64,000 nucleotides of DNA from Paenibacillus rubinfantis (lineage in GTDB: Bacteria; Bacillota; Bacilli; Paenibacillales; Paenibacillaceae), in the NCBI RefSeq assembly GCF_001486505.1, contig NZ_LN909065.1, positions 124,001-188,000 of the forward strand, read 5' to 3'. Both the position numbers and the translations under genes were made by a program. The notes below the pieces were generated by a model. The model worked only from the letters and a program-made list of their open reading frames with translations, was not told the origin of the DNA and did no database searches. Positions 26,537 to 35,231 of this stretch are shown piece after piece. Each line of letters starts with the position of its first letter. Within the stretch, counting starts at the first letter, position 1.

Positions 26537-27316
26537 CTATCCCTCCTCCCTTTCCGACGTTTCCAAGTCCCGCCAGATTTCATGGAACAGCTCGTTAAAG
26601 CCCTCGGCTTCCCGGGCGTAGAACGGCTGCGCCTTCCGAATATTCTCCGGAATTTCATACATGCTGCGAATCCGGCCGGGTCTGGGAGCCAGCACGATAA
26701 CCCGGTCGCTGACCGCGATCGCTTCGGACAGATCATGGGTCACCAGGACGCCGGTTTTCTCCCGTTGCTTCAAGGTTCCCCATACCAGATCCTCCAGTTG
26801 CAGCTTCGTTTGGTAATCGAGCGCCGAGAATGGCTCATCCAGGAGGAGCAGCTCTGGATCGGTCGCCAGGGTACGCACAAGGGCGACCCGTTGACGCATC
26901 CCGCCCGACAGCTGATGCGGATACAGATTCTCCGTATCGCCCAGGCCCATTTCTGCGAGCAGCGCCCGGGCATTTTCCGTGCTTTCCGGCGTTAACCTCC
27001 CCGTCAGCTCCAGCCCTAGCACACTATTGCTCAGAATCGTCCGCCACGGGAACAAATAATCCTGCTGCAGCATATAACCAACCTGCGGGGTTGGCCCTGT
27101 CACCGGTTTGCCGTGCAGCAGCACCTCCCCCCGGGAAGGAGAGAGCAAACCTGCCATGACGGAGAGAAGCGTGGTCTTTCCGCAACCGCTGGGACCAACG
27201 AGACTGATGAATTCGCCCGGCTCCACCGTCAAATTCATCCCTTGCAAAGCGAGGACGGCCTCTCGGTCCGTCACGTAGACCAGATCCAGGTTTTTCAGTT
27301 CCACGACAGAAGGCAA
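26537..27316 (-). CDS. ABC transporter ATPase (SsuB/TauB type)
   Basis: A 259-residue ATP-binding subunit. Walker A is LVGPSGCGKTT (about 40-50), the signature LSGGMRQRVAL, Walker B LLLLDEPFSALD, and the switch His is in LVTHDLSEA. It powers uptake of a small anionic or heterocyclic nutrient together with the adjacent permease and lipoprotein. The start is probably TTG at 27316 with AAAGGAG 11 bases before it. Order binding protein - ATPase - permease is the usual one for this family. Confidence 0.9.
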   Translation of the reverse strand: MPSVVELKNLDLVYVTDREAVLALQGMNLTVEPGEFISLVGPSGCGKTTLLSVMAGLLSPSRGEVLLHGKPVTGPTPQVGYMLQQDYLFPWRTILSNSVLGLELTGRLTPESTENARALLAEMGLGDTENLYPHQLSGGMRQRVALVRTLATDPELLLLDEPFSALDYQTKLQLEDLVWGTLKQREKTGVLVTHDLSEAIAVSDRVIVLAPRPGRIRSMYEIPENIRKAQPFYAREAEGFNELFHEIWRDLETSEREEG

Positions 27317-27350
27317 AAGCGCTCACGCTCCTTTTCCGTTGTTTCTTGTA

Positions 27351-28352
27351 TTACTTCACCGTGTTCACGGCTTTTTCTGCGAAACTATTGTCAACCACCT
27401 TCTCAGGGGCAACCCGCTCGTTTAATTCCCCTGCGCTTTCCATCACGTCAAGCAGGTTGTTCCAAGCATCCTCCGCCAATGCCGGGGTTTCGGCATAGCT
27501 CCCCTGTTCCTGATAACGCTTGATCGAGCTGACCAAGATGTCCATGTCCGTGTCTTTAAAATAGGGAGCAACCGCCTCGGCGATCTCTTCCGGCGTATGC
27601 GATTGGACCCAAAGTTGGGCTTTATGCACCGCGTTCGTAAACTTCTGAACCACTTCCGGGCGATCCTTCATGTAGCTCTGCTTGGTCATAAATACCGTGT
27701 AAGGCAGCCTTCCGCTCTCCGTCCCAAAGGAAGCGACGACGTGGCCCTTCCCTTCCTTCTCAACAATAGAAGCCTGCGGTTCGAACAACTGGACAAACTG
27801 TCCTGTTCCCGATACAAATGCCGCTGTGATATTCGCGAAATCCACATTCTGGATCAGTTCCAGATCTTGTTGAGGATCGATCCCGTGCTTACGCAGGGTG
27901 AACTCTCCGGCCATTTGCGGCATACCGCCTTTCCGCTGACCAAGAAATACGCTGCCCTTCAGCTTCTCCCAATCGAAATCTCCGGAATCCCGGGCAACCA
28001 GGAAGGTACCATCGGTTTGCGTCAACTGAGCAAAATTAATTACCGGGTCTTCCGCCCCTTGTTGAAACACGTAAATCGACGTTTCCGCGCCCACCAGCGC
28101 CACATCGATCGCCCCCGACAGCAGTGCGGTCATCGTTTTATCGCCGCCGGCTGTCGTTTGCAGCTCGACGTCCAGTCCTTCCTCTTTAAAGAAGCCTTTC
28201 TCTAAAGCTACATATTGAGGGGCATAAAAAACGGAACGGGTAACTTCCCCGATTTTCACCTTTGGTGTTTGGCCGCTTCCTCCGCAACCGCTCAGGGCTG
28301 CCGTCAGGAGAACGATGAGCGCGAGCCATAACCCCTTTCTAGCGTTGTTCAT
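27351..28352 (-). CDS. ABC transporter substrate-binding lipoprotein (NMT1/SsuA/ThiY type)
   Basis: A 333-residue lipoprotein with the signal LIVLLTAALSGC. The mature part has KIGEVTRSVFYAPQYVALEKGFFKEEGLDVE and AGGDKTMTALLSGAIDVALVG, the hallmark of NMT1/THI5-like and sulfonate-binding proteins. The start at 28352 has GGAGAGG upstream; the frame opens a further 90 codons but without signal peptide features. No TPP riboswitch was seen upstream, which argues weakly against a thiamine-precursor role. The substrate stays open among sulfonates, nitrate and pyrimidine-like compounds. Confidence 0.85.
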   Translation of the reverse strand: MNNARKGLWLALIVLLTAALSGCGGSGQTPKVKIGEVTRSVFYAPQYVALEKGFFKEEGLDVELQTTAGGDKTMTALLSGAIDVALVGAETSIYVFQQGAEDPVINFAQLTQTDGTFLVARDSGDFDWEKLKGSVFLGQRKGGMPQMAGEFTLRKHGIDPQQDLELIQNVDFANITAAFVSGTGQFVQLFEPQASIVEKEGKGHVVASFGTESGRLPYTVFMTKQSYMKDRPEVVQKFTNAVHKAQLWVQSHTPEEIAEAVAPYFKDTDMDILVSSIKRYQEQGSYAETPALAEDAWNNLLDVMESAGELNERVAPEKVVDNSFAEKAVNTVK

Positions 28353-28526
28353 GCCGTTCACCTCTCCTTCTACATGGAGTTTCATAGCCAATCGTCTGCG
28401 AGCGGTTGGCCAGAACATACTAAATACTATGCGATGGCCCAGCAAAAGGTTAAGCGTTGACGAACGATGATAGGGTCCCTGGGGATACGTAAGACAAGAG
28501 CTTGGGGAAAGGAACGAAATAAACGC

Positions 28527-28570
28527 AAAAAGGCCGCCCTGAGCGGATGAATCCGCCCCAGGACAGCCTT
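28527..28570 (-). terminator. Terminator of the M32 carboxypeptidase gene
   Basis: A long stem (AAGGC...GCCTT outer pairs, GGCGGAT/ATCCGC inner pairs) followed by TTTTT on the minus strand, about 15 bases after the stop codon. The remaining 28353-28526 bases hold nothing else that I recognise. Confidence 0.85.
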
Positions 28571-28584
28571 GAATGGGTGGCCGG

Positions 28585-30102
28585 TTAAATGCCGTAAATG
28601 CTCTTGAATTTTTGCTCCAGGTAGTCTGCAAGATAATCCGGATTCAGCTCTTCCCCGGTAACCGCGAGGATGATTTCGGACGGCTTGCGGCTTTTGCCGT
28701 ATTTGTAGATTTTGTCGGTCAGCCATTCCTTGATCGGTTGGAAGTTCCCGTCCGCAACAAAACCTTCGAACTGCGGCAGCTCCTTCTGCAGCGTATTGGC
28801 GATCTGCGCGGCATACATGTTGCCTAGTGCATAAGATGGGAAATATCCAAACAGCCCACCCGACCAGTGAACGTCCTGCAGGACGCCAAGCCCGTCATTC
28901 GGCGGCGTCAAGCCAAGATAGTCGCGGTATTTCTCGTTCCACACTTTAGGCAGCTCGCTTACCGGCAACGCTTCATTAAACAGCATCTTTTCGATCTCGT
29001 AACGGATGATGATATGCAAATTGTAAGTCAATTCATCCGCTTCGATCCGGATTAACGAGTTCTCCACGCGATTGATGCCGCGGAAGAACGCTTCCGGCGT
29101 GGCGTCCTTGAGCTGTTCCGGGAAGTGCTGCTGGAGTTCGCCGAAATACCGCTGCCAGAACGGCAGGCTGCGCCCCACGAAGTTCTCCCAGAAGCGAGAC
29201 TGGGATTCATGAATCCCCATAGACGTCCCTTGGGCTAGCGGCGATCCGGCCAGCTCCGGAGAAACGTTCTGCTCGTAGAGGGCATGGCCGCCTTCATGCA
29301 AAGAGCTGAAGATCGCGCTGGCGACATCATCCTGCTTATAGTTGGTCGTGATTCGCACATCGCCATGATTCAGCGTCGTTTGGAACGGGTGGACCGTTTC
29401 GTCGATCCGTCCGGCTTCGAAGTCGTAGCCGATTTGCTCGAGGAGGAACCGGCTGAACTTCGCCTGCTGTTCCGTATCGAACAACTGATCCAGGAATGGC
29501 GCTTCCGGCTTGTTCTTCGCCGTTGCGACCGCTTCGACCAGCGGCACCAGTCGGTCGCGTAGCTGCCCGAATACCTGATCGAGCTTCTCGACCGTTAGAT
29601 CCGGTTCATACATATGTAGCAACGTATCATAACGAGTGGCCTTCGGACCCCAATAGTCGATAAACTCCTGGTTTTTTTCCACGATTTGCGTCAAATAAGG
29701 TTCAAAACCGGCGAAATCGCTGTTTTCCTTGAAGTCCTCCCACATCGTTTCGGAATGAGCCGTAAGCTCGGTATATTCGCGGAATTTTTGCGGTGGAATC
29801 TTCACGCTCCGGTCGTACTCCTCCTGTACATCAAGCACCATCCGGCGTTTAACATCGTCCAGTTCATCCAAGACGGAAGGCTGATTCAAATACCCCAGAT
29901 ATTCACCCATTTCCGCCGAGGTTTGCAGCTTAAAAGCTTCCGTGGACAATAAGCCGATGGTGGCTGCGCGCGTCTCCGCTCCTTTTCGCGGCGCTCCGGT
30001 ACGCAAATCCCAATTCATCAGTGCGACGGCTTCCCCATAGCTGTGAATCTTTTGCAGAAGCTCTCGAAAGAGCTCCCATTTTTCAACCGTTTCCTGCTTC
30101 AT
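28585..30102 (-). CDS. Metallocarboxypeptidase, M32 family
   Basis: A 505-residue zinc carboxypeptidase of the Taq/YpwA type, removing C-terminal residues from peptides in the cytosol. The active-site HEGGHALYEQ (about residue 270) supplies two zinc ligands and the catalytic Glu; a downstream ESQSRFWEN gives the third ligand. Other family runs are MNWDLRTGAP, GDVRITTNY and DVHWSGGLFGYFPSYALGN. Length equals that of relatives. GGCGGGAG precedes the ATG. It is a single-gene unit with its own strong terminator. Confidence 0.93.
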   Translation of the reverse strand: MKQETVEKWELFRELLQKIHSYGEAVALMNWDLRTGAPRKGAETRAATIGLLSTEAFKLQTSAEMGEYLGYLNQPSVLDELDDVKRRMVLDVQEEYDRSVKIPPQKFREYTELTAHSETMWEDFKENSDFAGFEPYLTQIVEKNQEFIDYWGPKATRYDTLLHMYEPDLTVEKLDQVFGQLRDRLVPLVEAVATAKNKPEAPFLDQLFDTEQQAKFSRFLLEQIGYDFEAGRIDETVHPFQTTLNHGDVRITTNYKQDDVASAIFSSLHEGGHALYEQNVSPELAGSPLAQGTSMGIHESQSRFWENFVGRSLPFWQRYFGELQQHFPEQLKDATPEAFFRGINRVENSLIRIEADELTYNLHIIIRYEIEKMLFNEALPVSELPKVWNEKYRDYLGLTPPNDGLGVLQDVHWSGGLFGYFPSYALGNMYAAQIANTLQKELPQFEGFVADGNFQPIKEWLTDKIYKYGKSRKPSEIILAVTGEELNPDYLADYLEQKFKSIYGI

Positions 30103-30141
30103 GACAACTCCCGCCTTTACTGGTGAAATTTACTGCTACTC

Positions 30142-30170
30142 TTGATGATACTTTTAACAAACCGTATAAT
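30142..30170 (+). promoter_or_regulatory. Promoter of the yqkB-like / carbonic anhydrase / lyase genes
   Basis: TTGATG (30142-30147), 17 bases, TATAAT (30165-30170), followed by the yqkB-like gene 70 bases downstream. Confidence 0.75.
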
Positions 30171-30240
30171 CAAATTTTAAGCGGACGAAATCACTTTTTT
30201 GAAATATTTTATTTCCAGGTAAAGGAGCTGTCTACATCCT

Positions 30241-30564
30241 ATGAAAATATCTTTGAACCCGACGGCCGAAAAGCTGATTGCCGACAAACTGGGCGCTAAG
30301 CCAGGCCTTCTCCGTCTCGTGTACGATACGGAAAACTGCGGTTGTGGCATGAGCGGCGTTCCGGTACTTCACCTTGCGACCGAGCCCGGCGCTTATGACA
30401 TCCCAATGGAGAACGAGGTGTATCCGTTTTGGATCGATAAAATGCAGGCGGTGTTTTTCGAAGAAGAACTTACCCTAAAAGGGGAAGAAACCACCGGCAC
30501 GTTCCGTTTGGATGGGCCTTCTCAATTTTACAAGTCCAATATTCCATTGGTGGACCGCCGATAA
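30241..30564 (+). CDS. HesB/IscA-like (YqkB family) Fe-S related protein
   Basis: A 107-residue cytosolic protein of the Fe-S biosynthesis fold. It starts MKISLNPTAEKLIADKLG, has LRLVYDTENCGCGMSGVPVL and ends LDGPSQFYKSNIPLVDRR. Only the CGCG cysteine pair is present; the usual third Cys near the C-terminus of IscA is missing, as in YqkB/YneR members. A role as Fe-S carrier is therefore doubtful and unproven. A clear promoter precedes it and AAAGGAG lies before the ATG. Confidence 0.82.
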   Translation: MKISLNPTAEKLIADKLGAKPGLLRLVYDTENCGCGMSGVPVLHLATEPGAYDIPMENEVYPFWIDKMQAVFFEEELTLKGEETTGTFRLDGPSQFYKSNIPLVDRR

Positions 30565-30606
30565 TTACGCCGAAGTTTTTTACCCAACCCTAAGGAGGCA
30601 GGAACC

Positions 30607-31176
30607 ATGAACAAGCTGCAAACGATTCTGGAGTATAACCGCAAATTTGTGGAAGACAAGGAATACGAGAAGTATGTGACGGATAAATTTCCCGAGAAGA
30701 AGATCGCTGTCGTCACCTGTATGGATACCCGGCTCGTGGAACTGCTGCCTAAAGCGATGAACCTGCGCAACGGCGATGTGAAGCTGATCAAAAATGCCGG
30801 TGCGATTATCTCCCAACCTTTCGGTAGCGTTATGCGCAGTCTGCTGGTGGCGATTTACGAGCTCCACGCGCAAGAGGTGTTTATTGTTGGCCATACCGGC
30901 TGCGGGATGGCGGCGTTGAATTCGGACCGGATGATCGGCTCCATGCGGGAGCGAGGCATCAGCGAAGATACGTTAAGTACGTTGGAGAACTCCGGCATCA
31001 AGCTGAATAAATGGCTGCGCGGCTTCGAAAACGAGAAGGAAGGCGTTATCCAGACGGTAAATATCGTCAAGAGACACCCTCTGCTCCCCGCCGATATTCC
31101 CGTTCACGGGATGCTGATTGATTCCACGACAGGCGAATTGGAGCTTGTCATTGACGGATATCAGCCGCTTCATTAG
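30607..31176 (+). CDS. Beta-carbonic anhydrase
   Basis: A 189-residue enzyme that interconverts CO2 and bicarbonate. The zinc and active-site residues are visible: VTCMDTR (Cys, Asp-Arg pair), KNAGAI, and FIVGHTGCGMAAL (His-X2-Cys). It is of the short Gram-positive type (YtiB/YvdA-like). AAGGAGG is placed seven bases before the ATG. It follows the YqkB-like gene by 42 bases and precedes the MalY-type gene by 60 bases, so all three may be one operon. Confidence 0.93.
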   Translation: MNKLQTILEYNRKFVEDKEYEKYVTDKFPEKKIAVVTCMDTRLVELLPKAMNLRNGDVKLIKNAGAIISQPFGSVMRSLLVAIYELHAQEVFIVGHTGCGMAALNSDRMIGSMRERGISEDTLSTLENSGIKLNKWLRGFENEKEGVIQTVNIVKRHPLLPADIPVHGMLIDSTTGELELVIDGYQPLH

Positions 31177-31236
31177 TAATATCAACAACCAGAACTGAGA
31201 GAATTCGCCTGCATGGGGAAAGGATGTAGCAACGAG

Positions 31237-32421
31237 ATGACGTATGATTTCGACGAACGTTTGCCGCGGAAAGGAACCTTCTCAGAGAAATGGGATACGG
31301 GCCAGGAGCTGTTCGGTGATCCGGATGTCTTGCCCTTGTGGGTCGCCGACATGGATTTCCGCTGCGCACCGGCCATTGTCGAAGCCGTTACGGAACGGGC
31401 TAAGCTGGGAATTTACGGCTACACGACCCGGCCCAAAGAATACCTGGAGGCCATCACCGGCTGGCTGGACCGCCGGCACGGTTGGAGCGTTGACGCGTCT
31501 TGGTTGACCGATACCCCGGGCGTCGTGCCTGCGCTAGGCGTAGCCGTCCAGGTATTAACCGAGCCGGGAGACCGGGTGATCCTGCAGTCCCCGGTATATA
31601 ATCCGTTCTACGATGTGATCCGCAATAACGGCCGCGAAGTCGCCGAAAATCCGCTGATTCTTGAAAACGGGCGTTACCGTATGGATTACGGCCAGTTGGA
31701 GTCGCTGATGCAGGACGGCGCCAAGCTGATGCTGCTGTGCAGCCCCCATAATCCCGGCGGGCGGGTTTGGGCCCGGGACGAGCTGGTACGTCTCGGCGAA
31801 CTCTGCTTGAAATACGGAGTAAAAGTCGTCTCGGACGAAATTCATAGTGACCTGGTGTTCAAAGAAAATCGACATTTGCCGTTTGCTTCGCTCTCGGAAG
31901 CCCTTGCTGGCATCACGATTACCTGTGCGGCACCTTCCAAGACGTTTAATATCCCGGGGCTCGCTACGGCGTATACGATCATTCCGAACGCGGCGATCCG
32001 CAAACGATTTGCAGAACGGATCAAAGCGTTAGCCATCGGTTCGTTGAACTATTTCGGCCCCTCTGCGACCATCGCCGCGTATAACCAAAGCGAAGATTGG
32101 CTTGACGCCGTCTTGGATTATATCCGCGCCAACCGCGACTTCGCGGTTGCTGCTCTAGCGGAACGGCTGCCTGAGGTTACCCCTGTCCTCTCCGAAGGCA
32201 CCTACTTGTTATGGGTGGACGGCCGGGCGCTGGGCTGGAGCAAAGCTCAGATGAAGCAAGTGATGTACAAGGAAGCCCGCATCGCATTTACCGAAGGCTC
32301 CATTTATGGTCAGAACGGCGAAGGGTTCCTGCGCATTAACCTGGCTTGTCCGCGCTCGTTATTGCAAGAGGCGCTGGAGCGTTTTTGTACAGCGGTTACC
32401 GCACGCAACGCGAAAGATTAA
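31237..32421 (+). CDS. MalY/PatB-type C-S lyase / aminotransferase
   Basis: A 394-residue PLP enzyme of fold type I. It starts MTYDFDERLPRKGTFSEKWD, with LPLWVADMDF, the PLP-contacting CSPHNPGGRVW, SDEIHSDLVF and the Schiff-base Lys in APSKTFNIPGLA. These are all marks of the MalY/PatB group, which cleave cystathionine and cysteine and may act as transaminases. The upstream ATG at 31213 is possible; I prefer 31237 because AAAGGATG lies near it and homologues start at this Tyr-Asp-Phe run. It ends before a strong bidirectional terminator. Confidence 0.9.
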   Translation: MTYDFDERLPRKGTFSEKWDTGQELFGDPDVLPLWVADMDFRCAPAIVEAVTERAKLGIYGYTTRPKEYLEAITGWLDRRHGWSVDASWLTDTPGVVPALGVAVQVLTEPGDRVILQSPVYNPFYDVIRNNGREVAENPLILENGRYRMDYGQLESLMQDGAKLMLLCSPHNPGGRVWARDELVRLGELCLKYGVKVVSDEIHSDLVFKENRHLPFASLSEALAGITITCAAPSKTFNIPGLATAYTIIPNAAIRKRFAERIKALAIGSLNYFGPSATIAAYNQSEDWLDAVLDYIRANRDFAVAALAERLPEVTPVLSEGTYLLWVDGRALGWSKAQMKQVMYKEARIAFTEGSIYGQNGEGFLRINLACPRSLLQEALERFCTAVTARNAKD

Positions 32422-32434
32422 TGCCCCTCTCTTG

Positions 32435-32480
32435 AAAAAACAACAAAGCCGGATAGACGCCTTGTCTTCCGGCTTTGTTG
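32435..32480. terminator. Bidirectional terminator between the C-S lyase and ABC exporter genes
   Basis: A 13-bp perfect stem CAACAAAGCCGGA/TCCGGCTTTGTTG. On the minus side it is followed by TTTTTT (AAAAAA at 32435-32440); on the plus side by TATTTAG. It serves the two convergent genes. Confidence 0.85.
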
Positions 32481-32489
32481 TATTTAGAT

Positions 32490-33305
32490 TTAGGTACGGC
32501 GCATATAGGCACGAACCGTTATCGGGGCAAATACCGCCACGATGACGGCAGCTCCTACGAGGGATGTCACCAAATCCCCGCCGACTACTCCGTTGTTCAC
32601 TAACTCCCGAACCGCGGTAACCAAATGCGAGATCGGGTTGATATTCACGAACCATTGCAGCCATTTCGGCATCGTATCGACCGGAACAAACGCATTGGAC
32701 AGGAACGTCAGCGGGAACAACACGATCATCGAAATCCCCTGGACGCTGGATGCCGTTCGCGCAATGACGCCAAAGAAAGCGAAGATCCAGCTGATCGCCC
32801 AAGAACAGGCAATCACAAGCAGCGCTGCAAGGGCGACGGAGCCGAGGCCCCCTGCAGGCCGGAAGCCCATGAAATAACCCATGACAAAGGTCAAGACCGT
32901 AGCGATCGTATAGCGCACCGTGTCCGCCAGTAAGGCACCGGCCAATGGAGCGATTCGCGCGATCGGCAGCGACTTGAAGCGGTCGAAGACCCCCTTCTCC
33001 ATATCCTCTCGCAGCTGGACCCCGGTGACGACGGACGTCGAAATGACGGTTTGCACCAAAATCCCCGGGATAATGACCGGCAAATAGCTCATCACATCAC
33101 CCGATATTGCCCCGCCGAAAATATAAGTGAACATCAGCGTAAAAATGATCGGTTGAATCGTCACGTCAAACAATTGCTCCGGCGTTCGCTTTATTTTTAC
33201 TAAACCTCGGTACGCCATAGTGAAAGAATGACGGAGCGATTGACGGAGACTCGTGTGATTCCTCAGCGGTCGTGCGGCCTTGGTGTTGACTGCCGGGCTG
33301 TTCAT
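32490..33305 (-). CDS. ABC-2 type exporter permease (DrrB-like)
   Basis: A 271-residue membrane protein with about six helices and the ABC-2 signature region (FPLTFLSNAFVPVDTMPKWLQWFVNINPISHLVTAVREL). It is the membrane half of a daunorubicin-resistance type exporter. It overlaps the ATPase stop by 4 bases (ATGA), so the two are translated together. The exported substrate, a drug, lipid or peptide, cannot be told. Confidence 0.9.
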   Translation of the reverse strand: MNSPAVNTKAARPLRNHTSLRQSLRHSFTMAYRGLVKIKRTPEQLFDVTIQPIIFTLMFTYIFGGAISGDVMSYLPVIIPGILVQTVISTSVVTGVQLREDMEKGVFDRFKSLPIARIAPLAGALLADTVRYTIATVLTFVMGYFMGFRPAGGLGSVALAALLVIACSWAISWIFAFFGVIARTASSVQGISMIVLFPLTFLSNAFVPVDTMPKWLQWFVNINPISHLVTAVRELVNNGVVGGDLVTSLVGAAVIVAVFAPITVRAYMRRT

Positions 33306-34330
33306 GCCATTACCCCCTTCTGCTTGAGTTCGTAGGCGTCCGTTTCGGCGGTATCCCCTTCGACGCCACGCCCGGTCAACGTTAAGAAGACTTCGTCCAG
33401 CGTTGGCTTCTGAACGCTTAATTCCAATAAATCCACCCCTGCTTCACGCAAAGCGATCAACAGGTCCGTCACTCGATCCGCCTCCGCCATCGGCGCGGTA
33501 ATCTTCCCGGCCTCCGCCGAGATGTTTGAAGGCACCTTCAGTACCTGCTCCACAACTCTTCGAGCCTCTGCCAGATCCAACGAATTGCGGATTCTTAACT
33601 GCAACAACGAGGCGCCAACCGAGGTTTTTAAATCGTCGACCGTCCCTTCCGCAATCACCTGTCCGCGATCGATAACGGCAATCCGGTCCGCCAGCTGGTC
33701 CGCTTCATCCAAGTATTGCGTCGTTAACAGCACGGTCGAACCCGAAGTAACCAGACGGCGGATCGTGTCCCACATCTGCGTCCGCGTCCGCGGATCCAGC
33801 CCCGTCGTTGGTTCATCGAGGAAGATCAGCGGCGGCTGAGCGATCAAGCTGGCCGCTAAATCCAGGCGCCGCCGCATCCCGCCCGAGAAATGCTTCAGCG
33901 GGCGCTTGGCCGCCTCCGACAAGCCAAACTCCTCCAGCAGGTCCTCCGCCTTACGACGAGCTTCACCGCGACTCAAGCTTAACAATCTGGAGAAGATGAT
34001 GAGGTTTTCCGTCGCGCTTAGCGTTTCATCTACCGAGGCATACTGCCCGGTCACGCCGATTAACTGACGTACGATATGCTGCTCCTTTACAACGTCATGT
34101 CCAAAAATGCGGGCCGAACCTGCATCCGGACGCAGCAAGGTGGCCAACATGCGGATCGTCGTTGTCTTCCCAGCCCCGTTAGGCCCCAGGACGCCGTATA
34201 TCATGCCGCTCCCCACCTGCAGGTTCACCCCGTCTACCGCGCGGTTCGTTCCGAATATCTTAACGAGACCCTCGGCTTCGATCGCCGGTTGGGTTGCGCC
34301 TCCCGTCATGGCTAATGTTTTTGTGTTCAT
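33302..34330 (-). CDS. ABC exporter ATPase (DrrA-like)
   Basis: A 342-residue ATPase. Walker A is LGPNGAGKTTT, signature FSGGMRRRLDL, Walker B LIFLDEPTTGLD, followed by RTQMWDTIRRL and the DrrA-type C-terminal domain (about 240-340) ending in PTLDEVFLTLTGRGVEG. This C-terminal extension is typical of drug exporters of the DrrA/NodI branch. AGGAGGAAG precedes the ATG at 34330. No regulator gene is attached. Confidence 0.92.
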   Translation of the reverse strand: MNTKTLAMTGGATQPAIEAEGLVKIFGTNRAVDGVNLQVGSGMIYGVLGPNGAGKTTTIRMLATLLRPDAGSARIFGHDVVKEQHIVRQLIGVTGQYASVDETLSATENLIIFSRLLSLSRGEARRKAEDLLEEFGLSEAAKRPLKHFSGGMRRRLDLAASLIAQPPLIFLDEPTTGLDPRTRTQMWDTIRRLVTSGSTVLLTTQYLDEADQLADRIAVIDRGQVIAEGTVDDLKTSVGASLLQLRIRNSLDLAEARRVVEQVLKVPSNISAEAGKITAPMAEADRVTDLLIALREAGVDLLELSVQKPTLDEVFLTLTGRGVEGDTAETDAYELKQKGVMA

Positions 34331-34422
34331 CCGTTTTCTTCCTCCTATCCTACACCCAATGGGATCTACAGTTAGGAGGTTAACCGAGTTAGTTAAACTG
34401 AATTTAAACCCTATTCACAATT

Positions 34423-34449
34423 AAAAAACACACCCAAGACTGGGTGTGT
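34423..34449 (-). terminator. Terminator of the methyltransferase gene
   Basis: ACACACCCA-GTCT-TGGGTGTGT followed by six T on the minus strand, six bases past the stop codon at 34455. Confidence 0.88.
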
Positions 34450-34454
34450 TCGTG

Positions 34455-35195
34455 TTACTTCGGCTTCGTTTTACGCAGTTCTTTCAGCTGTTCATAAGCT
34501 TGCTCTAATGCTTTTTTTCGCTGCTCCATGGATTGAAGGTGCTGGCGTTCGATCTCGACAAACCGCTCGCTGTCAAACTCGATCCATTGCTTCATCAGGG
34601 AGGCGTTCGGAAGGGCATTCGCCCGAACTTCTTTTCGTTTTACGGCAACACAACACAAATAGTTATGCTGCAATTCCATTTGCAAGATCTCAAACCAAGG
34701 ATCCAGGCAATTGCCAAAGTTCCCCGCATAGAAGGTTTGCTTATGATCGTGGAAGGGATGAAATCCATAGGGGACCGTCACGACGAGGGTACCGCCGTCT
34801 GCCAGTAATCGATAAGCGTGGGTGAGCAGTAGCGCGGGATTGGCAAAATGCTCCAGAATTTGTCCTAATATCACCGTATCAAACCGCTGTTGACCCGGGA
34901 GCTCCGTGACATCGGCCACCTTGAATTGAACCTTGGACCGGACGGGTCCGGATTCCCGGGACAACTCCTTTTGCGCATATTGAATAGCCTCCTCTTCCAC
35001 ATCCACCCCAACCACCCTCCGTCCTTCCCGGCCCAGAAGGATCGAAGTGATCCCTTGGCTGCACCCAACGTCAAGCATCCGATGCCCGGACACGTGCCGG
35101 CAAATCCAATGGATTCTGGCACGTGTGGCTTCGTGGGATTTAACCGTATTCACCAACCCGTAGTAACGTTCGTTCACTCGATCATTATTTACCAT
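34455..35195 (-). CDS. SAM-dependent methyltransferase with C-terminal coiled coil
   Basis: A 246-residue protein. The SAM-binding fold covers about residues 20-165: MLDVGCSQGITSILLG, VVGVDVEEEAI, DTVILGQILEHF and LVVTVPYGFHPF. The last 45 residues (QRKKALEQAYEQLKELRKTK) form a charged coiled coil. The ATG at 35195 has AAGGAGG nine bases upstream; the ATG at 35201 is too near. It follows a glycosyltransferase gene and probably methylates a sugar or lipid of a surface glycan. Confidence 0.8.
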   Translation of the reverse strand: MVNNDRVNERYYGLVNTVKSHEATRARIHWICRHVSGHRMLDVGCSQGITSILLGREGRRVVGVDVEEEAIQYAQKELSRESGPVRSKVQFKVADVTELPGQQRFDTVILGQILEHFANPALLLTHAYRLLADGGTLVVTVPYGFHPFHDHKQTFYAGNFGNCLDPWFEILQMELQHNYLCCVAVKRKEVRANALPNASLMKQWIEFDSERFVEIERQHLQSMEQRKKALEQAYEQLKELRKTKPK

Positions 35196-35231
35196 ATACA
35201 TTCACCTCCTTCAATCGAGGGGAAGCTGCAA

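Noticed and set aside
28353..28584. Possible TPP or other riboswitch before the NMT1-like binding-protein gene
   Set aside because: No CTGAGA-type core or expected stems could be found; only the M32 gene's terminator is clear.
27351..28631. Longer start (28631) for the binding protein
   Set aside because: The extra 93 residues contain no signal peptide and the lipobox start at 28352 has a strong ribosome binding site.
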